21,524 nt of DNA from CAYLPU01 sp964385635. GTDB lineage: Bacteria > Chloroflexota > Anaerolineae > B4-G1. The stretch is taken from the NCBI GenBank assembly GCA_964385635.1, contig CAYLPU010000086.1, positions 1 through 21,524 of the forward strand. The letters run 5' to 3'. Shown here in pieces: positions 15,836-21,524 of this stretch. Within the stretch, counting starts at the first letter, position 1; every line of letters begins with the position of its first letter. Both the position numbers and the translations under genes were made by a program. A model generated the notes under the pieces. The model ran no database searches and was not told the origin of the DNA. It saw only the letters and a list, made by a program, of their open reading frames with translations.

Positions 15836-16234
15836 TCAGGCAAACACTTCCAGTTCCGGGTGCTTTAGCGCCTCTTCATAGATCGGCCCTCGTGCGATGA
15901 ACCCCAGCCCGTAGCAACTGCCGCGTACCGTCAGCAGCCGGTCGCCGGGCTTTACTTCCACTTCCGGCGGCACAACCACCCATCCATTGCCGAACCGGCT
16001 CCGGCCCAGTTCGCGCAGATCGGCGCCGCCCATCTTCCCGCTGGCCTCGGTCATCAGCGCCGATGTGCTGATACTGAACCCGCCCGACTTGCGACTCCCC
16101 GGTGTAAATATCGCCTCGTCGCCTGCCGGGAAAGCGTACTCATCCCACGCCTCCGGCGGGATGGCGATCACGCGCTCCGGCCCGACGACCACCCAACCGA
16201 ACGTCCACTTGGCCCCCTTGACCAGTCTAGGCAT
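15836..16234 (-). CDS. Uncharacterised 132-aa protein with two similar halves
   Basis: No recognised domain. The two halves look alike: WVVVGPERVIAIPPEAW followed by PAGDEAIFTPGSRKSGGFSI, and WVVVPPEVEVKPGDRLLTVRGSCYGLGFIARG. The PPE / PGD / beta-strand pattern is reminiscent of AbrB-type swapped-hairpin proteins, but this is a guess from pattern only. It starts two bases after the methyltransferase stop with GAGGGAG upstream, so it is part of the operon. It could be a small binding or regulatory partner of the methyltransferase. Confidence 0.6.
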   Translation of the reverse strand: MPRLVKGAKWTFGWVVVGPERVIAIPPEAWDEYAFPAGDEAIFTPGSRKSGGFSISTSALMTEASGKMGGADLRELGRSRFGNGWVVVPPEVEVKPGDRLLTVRGSCYGLGFIARGPIYEEALKHPELEVFA

Positions 16235-16236
16235 AT

Positions 16237-16908
16237 CTACATCTCCCTCACGACCATCAAGTCCATAAAATCTTCCTCGATTTGCCAGCCCGTCAGCCGC
16301 GAGCGCTGCAGAATAGCCCGCAGCTCATCCACCGTGTAGGACGACTTGATCGAGTTCCACCAGTGGACGCGGAAATCGCGGGGGATGCTCAGGCTGACCG
16401 CCTTGACGAACAGCCACGGCCACCAGCGCTGCAAACGCTTCGAATCGTGGATGATACAGTGCCCGTCATCCTTGAGCACCCGCGCGATCTCGTCAAACAC
16501 CGGCAGCGGGTCGTCCCAGTGATGCAGCGAGTCATTCGAGACGATCAAGTCGAACTCGCTGTCGGCGAAGGGCATCGCCTTGACGTCGCCTTCGCGCCAG
16601 GATAGTATGCCGTTCAGCCCGGCCTTGGTTGCATTCTCGGCCGCCAGCGCCAGCATCGCCCCGGAAAGATCCATTCCCACGACCCGACACCCGGTTCCCT
16701 CCAGCAACTTGGCCACCTCGATAGCCACAAAGCCCGAACCAGTGCCCATGTCAAGCACCTTTCCTCCCGGCGGAGTGCCCAGTTCCACCGCCCGGCAGGC
16801 CAGCCGCCGGTAATCCGCCTGTCTGAACCGGTTGCTGCTCATCACCTCGTTGAACCGGCGGGCGTCCACCGGTTCGGCAATCGCTTCACTTTCTGGTATA
16901 CGTTCCAT
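16237..16908 (-). CDS. Class I SAM-dependent methyltransferase, PadR operon
   Basis: 223 aa from the ATG at 16908, which is preceded by AAGGAGG; an upstream in-frame start has none. Motif I is VLDMGTGSG (51-59), GMDLS follows at strand 2, then MPFADSEFDLIVSNDSLHHWDDP. C-terminal IHDSKR and WNSIKSSY match the order seen in the methyltransferase at 3763-4398, so they are paralogues. It follows the PadR gene by 68 bases. That gap holds a TATAAT box (16930-16925) and a TATACAA half-site (16941-16947) like those of the PadR operator, so it may have its own PadR-controlled start. Confidence 0.88.
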   Translation of the reverse strand: MERIPESEAIAEPVDARRFNEVMSSNRFRQADYRRLACRAVELGTPPGGKVLDMGTGSGFVAIEVAKLLEGTGCRVVGMDLSGAMLALAAENATKAGLNGILSWREGDVKAMPFADSEFDLIVSNDSLHHWDDPLPVFDEIARVLKDDGHCIIHDSKRLQRWWPWLFVKAVSLSIPRDFRVHWWNSIKSSYTVDELRAILQRSRLTGWQIEEDFMDLMVVREM

Positions 16909-16976
16909 TTTGTACCTCCTTGTGATTATATAACGTAGAATATACAAGCTTTTATTCTGATCAAAAAAGAGAGAGC

Positions 16977-17573
16977 TCAATCAGTTCTGTCTCCCGGCTG
17001 CTCAAACATCCCCTGCATCCACGCTATCTCGGCATCATACACCCCCTGCTCCACACTCTGCAGCAGCCCCCGCGTCCAATCCAGCTCGGCTTGTAGGTGA
17101 AGCCGGTGGTGATCAAACACCGCCGACACCAAGCGATTGGGGACATGTTCGTCCGCCAGCTCCTCCGCCTGATGCGCATCGAGATAGTGCAAAATGTGCT
17201 CCAGATGGGTCACCCGTTTCCGCAGGTAGCCCGCTACCTCCTCAATGGGCAACGCGCCCATAAAACTGAGGCCGATGTCAAAGTCAAACGTCTGCCGCTC
17301 CACGTTATCCCACACCTTCCGCAGCAGGTGCATAAACTCGTCCCGCCCGGCATCCGTGATCTGGTAGACGGTGCGCGAGGGACGCCCGCCTTCCTGTTCG
17401 GTGCCGACCTTCTCGACGAATTCCTCCTCGGCCAGCTTCTTTAGCGCGAAATAGATGGAGCCGAAAGCGATGTTGGTCCAATCGCCCATCACGTGCTCGA
17501 TCATCTGCTTGATCTCGTAGCCGTATTGCGGCCGCCCGCGTAGAAATCCCAGGATAACCAGTCGGGTGGACAA
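16977..17573 (-). CDS. PadR-family transcriptional repressor
   Basis: 198 aa. The winged helix is N-terminal (LVILGFLRGRPQYGYEIKQMIE, FALKKLAEEEFVEKV and RTVYQITDAGRDEF), followed by long C-terminal helices. The start was placed at TTG (17573) because AAGGAGG lies five bases upstream; the earlier TTG at 17597 would use bases inside the operator. It is a close relative of the PadR at 8140-8691. It heads an operon of methyltransferase, 132-aa protein and CPBP-like genes, and its promoter has a dyad centred on the predicted start, implying autorepression. Confidence 0.9.
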   Translation of the reverse strand: MSTRLVILGFLRGRPQYGYEIKQMIEHVMGDWTNIAFGSIYFALKKLAEEEFVEKVGTEQEGGRPSRTVYQITDAGRDEFMHLLRKVWDNVERQTFDFDIGLSFMGALPIEEVAGYLRKRVTHLEHILHYLDAHQAEELADEHVPNRLVSAVFDHHRLHLQAELDWTRGLLQSVEQGVYDAEIAWMQGMFEQPGDRTD

Positions 17574-17590
17574 TTTTGCCTCCTTAGTAT

Positions 17591-17634
17591 TATACAACCT
17601 TGTATATTATACCACGAATAAACAGTCTTGTCAA
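17591..17634 (-). promoter_or_regulatory. PadR promoter with palindromic operator
   Basis: Minus strand: TTGACA (17634-17629), 17-base spacer, TATAAT (17611-17606), both perfect. The palindrome TATACAACCTTGTATA (17591-17606) is centred at the predicted start. It has the same TTGTA/TACAA core as the other PadR promoter. Confidence 0.75.
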
Positions 17635-17785
17635 ACACATGCTTGGTATTGTGGGTACTGTCCCAGCAGAATGCGGATAAATCATTCACACTCTGGAGAA
17701 CGACTCAGACACCATCCAACACAGGAAAACCGGGTGTGGTAGCGCTCCGGCGCTCCTAAACACGCCCCACCCCGTCGAACTGGAT
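17635..17785. other. Intergenic stretch without a recognisable gene
   Basis: It lies upstream of the PadR promoter and ends at the first Tn3-like terminal repeat. There is no coding sequence or RNA gene that I can support. Confidence 0.4.
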
Positions 17786-17813
17786 GGGGTAGCGACACTA
17801 ATCTGGACAAAAC
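17786..17813. repeat. Tn3-like terminal inverted repeat, copy A
   Basis: Begins GGGGTAGCGACACTAATC and ends GGACAAAAC. It aligns without gaps to copy B at 17861-17888 with 21 of 28 matches, in the same orientation. Starting with GGGG fits Tn3-family ends. It may be the end of a second, nested element. Confidence 0.45.
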
Positions 17814-17860
17814 TACGATAACGGTCGGATGGAGCTAGTCATCTTGGAAAAGGACGGGTG

Positions 17861-17888
17861 GGGGTACCGAGCGTATTTGGGACAAAAC
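17861..17888. repeat. Tn3-like terminal inverted repeat, copy B
   Basis: Begins GGGGTACCGAGCGTAT and ends GGGACAAAAC. It lies about 40 bases beyond the stop of a Tn3-type transposase remnant, the usual place for the terminal repeat next to tnpA. Confidence 0.55.
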
Positions 17889-17928
17889 GGCAAGGCAATT
17901 GACATAAATGGCGCTGTTCCTGCCTTTC

Positions 17929-18105
17929 TCATATCCCCAGTCCAAGCTGCTCCATGATCTCGTCCATGGAGCGCAGGGGGAGAGCAGAGAGGTTCATCTG
18001 AATGGATGAATCAGTCGCATCGAACTCGTAGCGTCCTAGCAAGTTGACGTGCTCCCACATCACCGGCAAGATGTGAGCAAGTTGCTCGTCCTCCACCGTT
18101 ACCTG
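17929..18105 (-). pseudogene. C-terminal remnant of a Tn3-family transposase
   Basis: An open stretch of 58 codons with a normal stop but blocked by a stop codon at its upstream end. It reads VEDEQLAHILPVMWEHVNLL, then GRYEFD, then ALPLRSMDE. The WEHxNLLGRYxF segment near the end is the hallmark of Tn3 TnpA C-termini. The rest of the gene (normally about 1000 residues) is missing. Sequence just upstream (about 18110-18220) has a short open stretch that I cannot place. With repeats A and B this marks a decayed transposon. Confidence 0.75.
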
Positions 18106-18332
18106 TCATGGCCGAATAATACATCCGGTCCAAAATCGGCCGCAACGAGATTCAGCCAGGATCTGCATCCGCCGTTCGCGCTTGCTGGTTAGCGCAAAAC
18201 CGATATAATCCAAGTAGAAAATGGCACATTAATCGAGCCGTCTAATCACACCAGGCTCTTGAGAATCGAATATCGTCAGGCTACCCTAACCAGGTGGCCC
18301 GGCGAGCTAGAGTGAACGAAATAGGATTGTAG

Positions 18333-18376
18333 CTCATAACCCGGAGGTCCCAGGTTCGAATCCTGGCCCCGCTACC
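18333..18376 (+). tRNA. 3' half of an initiator tRNA-Met (CAT)
   Basis: The anticodon loop CTCATAA (18333-18339) is followed by CCCGG, AGGTC, the T arm CCAGG-TTCGAAT-CCTGG, the acceptor strand CCCCGCT, then A and CC. The CCC beside the loop is typical of initiator tRNA. The 5' half is not proper: bases 18301-18307 pair only 5 of 7 with the acceptor strand and the anticodon stem is lost. It is either a decayed gene or an attachment-site copy left by an integrated element. Confidence 0.75.
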
Positions 18377-18389
18377 TAGGTATACTCTA

Positions 18390-18434
18390 GATCGTCAGGC
18401 CGGTGCATCTTGTGTAGCCTGACGATCTTCGTTT
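18390..18434 (+). terminator. Hairpin downstream of the tRNA fragment
   Basis: GATCGTCAGGC (18390-18400) pairs perfectly with GCCTGACGATC (18417-18427) around a 16-base loop; TTCGTTT follows. It could be a tRNA terminator. Confidence 0.55.
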
Positions 18435-18920
18435 CCTGGGGCCTCGCAAAAGAGTGATCCACCCAATAGCCGCCACGCGACGTCGCTAGGGTATCCATCC
18501 ATCTGTATCTGGCGTCGAATTGCAGGCGTCTTGCCGTACCAGGGCTAGCCCTCTTTCAGCACTCGGGCCACTACCTGCGTCAGTTGCTCCAGACTGGGGG
18601 GTTTGAGCAGCGCCAGTCGTCAACTTGTACGAGCCAGCAGACTACGACACCTCCACCCGGCTGACGCCGTTCTCTCGTGGGCCGCCTGAGGCCCGCATCC
18701 CCCCGCACCACGTTGTCGGTGTCCCGGGCATAGGCAATGTCTCATCTCCCGCCGCGCCTCGTCACGCGCCCCACGCGCCCAGCCGCCGGCGAAACTCGTC
18801 CTTCAACGCCCGGAAGCGACGGTCGGTTTGGGTCGTTGTGCCTTCTCCTGATGCTGGTGGCAAAGCGGCGGGCCGCCACCAATAGACCATCTCCTTCCCA
18901 CGAGTGGTGTAGCGCGACGC
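18435..18920. other. Gene-poor stretch with probable decayed coding fragments
   Basis: No intact gene is supported. On the minus strand a short open piece at about 18545-18618 ends LTQVVARVLKEG, like the tail of some lost protein. Another at about 18762-18911 ends RFRALKDEFRRRLGAWGA. Both are too short and isolated to name. Overlapping frames in several phases look like chance frames in GC-rich DNA. Confidence 0.35.
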
Positions 18921-19016
18921 CGTGGTGAGCCTTTCGGCGGAGTTTATCCTGAACGTAGCCGAAGGGCCCAGGAAGGTCCTGTTGAACCATGTCATGGTGA
19001 GCCTGTCGAGCCACGC
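18921..19016. repeat. Interspersed GGTGAGCCT-type repeat
   Basis: Contains GTGGTGAGCCTTTCGG, then TTTATCCTGAACGTAGCC and GAAGGGCCC, and a second related unit ATGGTGAGCCTGTCGAGCCA. The two units share GGTGAGCCTnTCG. Such strings recur as dispersed intergenic repeats in some bacterial genomes; that is recalled, not shown here. Confidence 0.4.
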
Positions 19017-19037
19017 CGGGGTGCGCCGGCCCCCTGG

Positions 19038-19319
19038 TCACAACCGCCTGGCGATCTCGCGCTCGTACTCCGGGAAGTACCGGCCGATGACGGTGAGGTC
19101 GAAAGAGCGCAGGATTGATTCCTTGGGCTCACGTTCCAAGAGGAAGCGAAACGACTCGGTCACCAGCGCCTCGGGGCTGACCTTGCCCCCAGACAGCCGT
19201 TCGTAGTCGGCCTTGCGAAGGGTCACACGATGGCGGCTCTCGCCCCGCCCCTCCTTCACGATCACTTGTAACTCGTACGTATCACCGTGGTCTGTTTTTC
19301 GCACTTCGATGTTCGCCAC
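19038..19319 (-). CDS. Small conserved hypothetical protein (93 aa)
   Basis: Begins at GTG (19319) with AGGAGG and AGGA upstream. The protein has an N-terminal beta-rich part (IEVRKTDHGDTYELQVIVKE, then RHRVTLRKADYERLSGG) and a helical end, FRFLLEREPKESILRSFDL followed by VIGRYFPEYEREI. I recall similar small uncharacterised proteins, often with the REPKESILRxFDL tail, but no function is known. No membrane segment or signal is seen. A candidate promoter lies 90 bases upstream. It is transcribed away from the AbiE pair. Confidence 0.75.
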   Translation of the reverse strand: MANIEVRKTDHGDTYELQVIVKEGRGESRHRVTLRKADYERLSGGKVSPEALVTESFRFLLEREPKESILRSFDLTVIGRYFPEYEREIARRL

Positions 19320-19407
19320 TCCTGAACCTCCTCTCTATCGCGCTTATCCTCAACCCGCCGTTCCGCACCAGGGCTGCCAGACAGACGCCGATCAGTACTG
19401 TTGCAAT

Positions 19408-19436
19408 TATACGTACGATGGCGGGGAAGGGCAAGA
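19408..19436 (-). promoter_or_regulatory. Candidate promoter for the 93-aa protein gene
   Basis: Minus strand: TTGCCC (19436-19431), 17-base spacer, TATAAT (19413-19408). The -10 is perfect and the -35 matches at 4 of 6. The leader would be about 80 bases. Confidence 0.4.
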
Positions 19437-19480
19437 GCGCGCTAACTGACTGCGTGTCCCCGCCGCCTCCCACCACATCA

Positions 19481-19519
19481 GTGCAAGCTTTGCACCGGAA
19501 GTTTGTGCAAACTTTGCAC
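19481..19519. promoter_or_regulatory. Two tandem 15-bp palindromes GTGCAARCTTTGCAC
   Basis: GTGCAAGCTTTGCAC at 19481-19495 and GTGCAAACTTTGCAC at 19505-19519, centres 24 bp apart, each with 6-bp arms around a 3-base centre. They lie in a gene-free interval between divergent genes and look like paired operators for a dimeric regulator. The 19520-19728 stretch beyond them shows no feature. Confidence 0.5.
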
Positions 19520-19728
19520 TGAAAACCTGTCTGTTCAGAGCGGTGGTGAACTCACGGCCAGGCCAGCGTCTTGCCAGCCCTGACCAGTGGCGATGGCCAC
19601 CTCCGGCAACAACAACGCTGGCACAACGATGAGGGCTGCCTGCTCCTGCAGCAGAACCAGCAGACGACGGCAGTCAAGATGACGCGGACATTGATGACGC
19701 CCTTCGATCTGGAGGGATACCCGCAGAT

Positions 19729-19778
19729 TTGACAGAATTACATCTACTCTTATAATAATACCCTGAAAGGGGTATTAT
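19729..19778 (+). promoter_or_regulatory. AbiE promoter and operator
   Basis: TTGACA (19729-19734), 16-base spacer, TATAAT (19751-19756), both perfect. An inverted repeat, ATAATACCC (19755-19763) / GGGTATTAT (19770-19778), spans the end of the -10 box, the start site, the ribosome site and the first two bases of the ATG. AbiEi-type antitoxins are known to repress their own promoters through inverted repeats, so this is the probable operator. Confidence 0.75.
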
Positions 19779-20613
19779 GCATAGGCGCGATATAAGGACG
19801 CTGGGGGACGCCGAGGCGCGCTTGCTCCTCACCCTGGCCTCCCAGGACAAACAGGTCTTCACCACCGCCGACGCCCAGGCAGCCGTCGGGGGACAGCGTC
19901 ACCGCATCAACAAGATGCTGGCGCGCTTGAGCGACAAGCGGTGGGTACTGCGCCTCAGGCGTGGTCTTTACCTGATCCTGCCATTTGAGGCAGGCGTCGA
20001 AGGGACCTACAGCGCTCATCCCTTCCGCATTGTCCCCTACCTGGCGACGCCCTACGCCATCGCCTACTGGACAGCGCTCCACCACTATGGCTACACCGAG
20101 CAGATTCCCGGGGCTATCTTTGTGACCACCACCGCCGGACGCGCCTCCGCTACGCTGTCCATCGAGGAGTTAGGACTTACGTACCGCTTCGTGACGCTTG
20201 CGCCACACAAGTTCTTTGGGCATCACCGCATCTGGATCGAGGGGCAGGAGATCACCATCACCAACCGGGCCAAGGCGGTCATAGACTGCCTGGATCACCC
20301 TGAGCACTGCGGCGGGATCGTCGAAGCGGCCAAGGGGTTGTACGAGAGCCTGACCAGGGGAGATATCTCACCCCCGTTACTGACAGAGGTTGCCGGGCGT
20401 ATGCAGAACCGCGCCATCTTCAAGCGATTGGGCTACCTGGCGGAACTGCTTGATCTCCCGGTCGGCGCCGAAATCGAGCACTGGCAGGATGGGCTGTCAA
20501 CCGGGTACAGCCGGCTGGACTCGCTGGCCGGCGACCACGGCCTTTATAACAGCCGCTGGCAGTTGCGCCTGAACCGCACGCCGGCCGACCTCACCGATTG
20601 GTTGGTGCACTGA
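19777..20613 (+). CDS. AbiEi-family antitoxin / transcriptional repressor
   Basis: 278 aa. The N-terminal winged helix (about 10-70) has LLLTLASQDKQVFTTADA, then INKMLARLSDKRWVLRLRRG followed by LYLILPF, the typical AbiEi pattern. The middle and C-terminal parts (HHYGYTEQIPGAIFVTTT; then ITNRAKAVIDCLDHPEHCGG) form the antitoxin domain. In AbiE type IV systems this protein both represses the operon and counters the nucleotidyltransferase toxin without a stable complex. AAAGGGG stands a few bases before the ATG. The toxin gene overlaps its stop by one base (TGATG). The length fits the family. Confidence 0.88.
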   Translation: MHRRDIRTLGDAEARLLLTLASQDKQVFTTADAQAAVGGQRHRINKMLARLSDKRWVLRLRRGLYLILPFEAGVEGTYSAHPFRIVPYLATPYAIAYWTALHHYGYTEQIPGAIFVTTTAGRASATLSIEELGLTYRFVTLAPHKFFGHHRIWIEGQEITITNRAKAVIDCLDHPEHCGGIVEAAKGLYESLTRGDISPPLLTEVAGRMQNRAIFKRLGYLAELLDLPVGAEIEHWQDGLSTGYSRLDSLAGDHGLYNSRWQLRLNRTPADLTDWLVH

Positions 20614-21446
20614 TGATCTCGGAGGCCGAACTGCGCCGGCTCGCCGGGGCCTGGAATGCAGACCCCACCATGGTCGAACGGGACTACGTGCTCTCGTGGG
20701 TACTGGCGGGACTTTACCGGCGACCGATATTGGCAGAGATGTTGGTTTTCAAAGGGGGAACGGCGCTGCGCAAATGCTACTTCCCTGACCACCGCTTCTC
20801 CGCCGACCTGGATTTCACTCTCAGTGCGTCACCGCCACCCCAGGAACTGAGCTCCGAAATCGAGGCCGCCTGCCGGACTATCACGGAGGAAACCGGGCTT
20901 CGACTGGTGTCGGTGGACTTTCGCACGCTGCGCGACGTGCCTGGCGAGGAAGCCCATCAGGGACGTATCGAGTACACGGGGCCACTCGGCCGCCTGGGAG
21001 GCGACCAGCCGCGCGTCAAGTTGGACCTCACGATCTACGAGACGCTGGTGTTGCCCCCAGAGCACCGGCCGGTGCATCATCCCTACAGCGATGCCGACAG
21101 TTTGGACCTGAGTGTGCCGGTCTATGCGCTGGACGAGATGCTGGCGGAGAAACTACGGGCTATGCTTCGTCGGGCGCGCGCCCGCGACCTGTACGATGTG
21201 TGGCAACTGTTCACCCGTTACGCCGGTGCGCTCGATTGGGAGCGGGCCAGGCACGTGCTGGCGGAGAAAGCCCGCTACAAAGGTTTCACCTTCAGCAGCG
21301 TGGCCGACTTCCTCACACCTGAGAACCGAGATGCTTGGGCACGGTCTTGGGAAGCGTCGCTGCGTCGCCAGGTGTCCGTTCTTGCGCAGTACGATCAGGT
21401 TGTTGCCGAGGTTGAACGTGCGCTAACAGACTTCCTGACGCGGTAA
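20613..21446 (+). CDS. AbiEii-family nucleotidyltransferase toxin
   Basis: 277 aa from the ATG at 20613, which overlaps the antitoxin stop; a GTG 15 bases upstream is less likely. The nucleotidyltransferase signature is complete: FKGGTALRK (46-54) and RFSADLDF (61-68, D65 and D67). Later KLDLTIYE and DEMLAEKLRAMLRRARARDL followed by YDVWQL match the AbiEii / COG2253 pattern. Related toxins block growth by modifying tRNA ends or other targets, giving phage-triggered or plasmid-maintenance effects. No strong ribosome site is present, so translation probably depends on the antitoxin gene. All catalytic residues are intact, so the pair appears functional. Confidence 0.9.
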   Translation: MISEAELRRLAGAWNADPTMVERDYVLSWVLAGLYRRPILAEMLVFKGGTALRKCYFPDHRFSADLDFTLSASPPPQELSSEIEAACRTITEETGLRLVSVDFRTLRDVPGEEAHQGRIEYTGPLGRLGGDQPRVKLDLTIYETLVLPPEHRPVHHPYSDADSLDLSVPVYALDEMLAEKLRAMLRRARARDLYDVWQLFTRYAGALDWERARHVLAEKARYKGFTFSSVADFLTPENRDAWARSWEASLRRQVSVLAQYDQVVAEVERALTDFLTR

Positions 21447-21524
21447 ACCCGGCACGGGCAAAGAAGGCAGGCTCTTTGGGATTTCGCGTGGAAAGGCCAC
21501 ATATGGGGGTACTCCGATTAGGCA

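Noticed and set aside
14872..15843. A 323-codon minus frame across the CPBP-like gene
   Set aside because: It overlaps a membrane protein gene in another phase; only its last 37 codons, with their own ribosome site, are likely translated.
17786..17888. A CRISPR-like pair of repeats
   Set aside because: Only two diverged copies with 75-bp offset, and they match transposon ends better.
18742..19041. Minus-strand frames of 77-99 codons
   Set aside because: They cross the interspersed repeat, lack a ribosome site and show no domain; kept only as possible decayed coding DNA.

Overview
The window is GC-rich, densely coded bacterial DNA. The large MalT-like LuxR regulator, clustered PadR-controlled methyltransferases and CPBP membrane proteins, many short palindromic repeats and mobile-element debris suggest a Chloroflexota (Anaerolineae-like) genome. 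This assignment is an inference from gene style, not from a marker gene.

Region 1 (1-3791, plus strand): a ferredoxin-nitroreductase fusion whose 5' end may lie outside the window, a 75-aa small protein overlapping its stop (ATGA), and an 882-aa MalT/LuxR-type regulator. Two palindromic repeats sit in frame inside the regulator gene.

Region 2 (3763-8057): a minus-strand methyltransferase overlaps the regulator 3' end tail to tail. A plus-strand operon follows: a second copy of the small-protein family, a Tat-signal protein of the L-2-amino-thiazoline-4-carboxylate hydrolase family, and three different SAM methyltransferases. A clear terminator closes it.

Region 3 (8080-12119): a PadR repressor gene with a near-ideal promoter and operators, then a CPBP intramembrane protease gene. 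That gene is cut in two by a 2662-bp insertion sequence. The element has matching terminal inverted repeats and a 7-bp target duplication, and removing it restores an exact 244-codon reading frame. Its transposase has DDE residues, a zinc ribbon and an odd hydrophobic, arginine-rich N-terminus.

Region 4 (12126-17634, all minus): a MarR to B12-type radical SAM operon. Upstream of it is a six-gene operon: PadR, methyltransferase, 132-aa unknown, degenerate CPBP-like protein, 37-aa membrane peptide and second degenerate CPBP-like protein. It ends at a terminator. PadR, methyltransferase and CPBP genes therefore occur together twice in this window. Both PadR promoters carry a TTGTA/TACAA dyad centred on the predicted transcription start, which suggests two paralogous autoregulated modules.

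Region 5 (17635-19037): a decayed junction. It holds two Tn3-like terminal repeats, the last 58 codons of a Tn3-family transposase, the 3' half of an initiator tRNA-Met (starting at the anticodon loop), a terminator hairpin and an interspersed repeat. It looks like the scarred edge of an integrated island.

Region 6 (19038-21524): a small conserved hypothetical gene, two tandem 15-bp palindromes, and a complete AbiE-type toxin-antitoxin pair with a consensus promoter and an inverted repeat reaching into the start codon.

The most interesting unit is the double PadR / methyltransferase / CPBP arrangement with its unusual partners: the small-protein family and the ATC-hydrolase-like Tat protein. 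Its substrate cannot be told from sequence alone.
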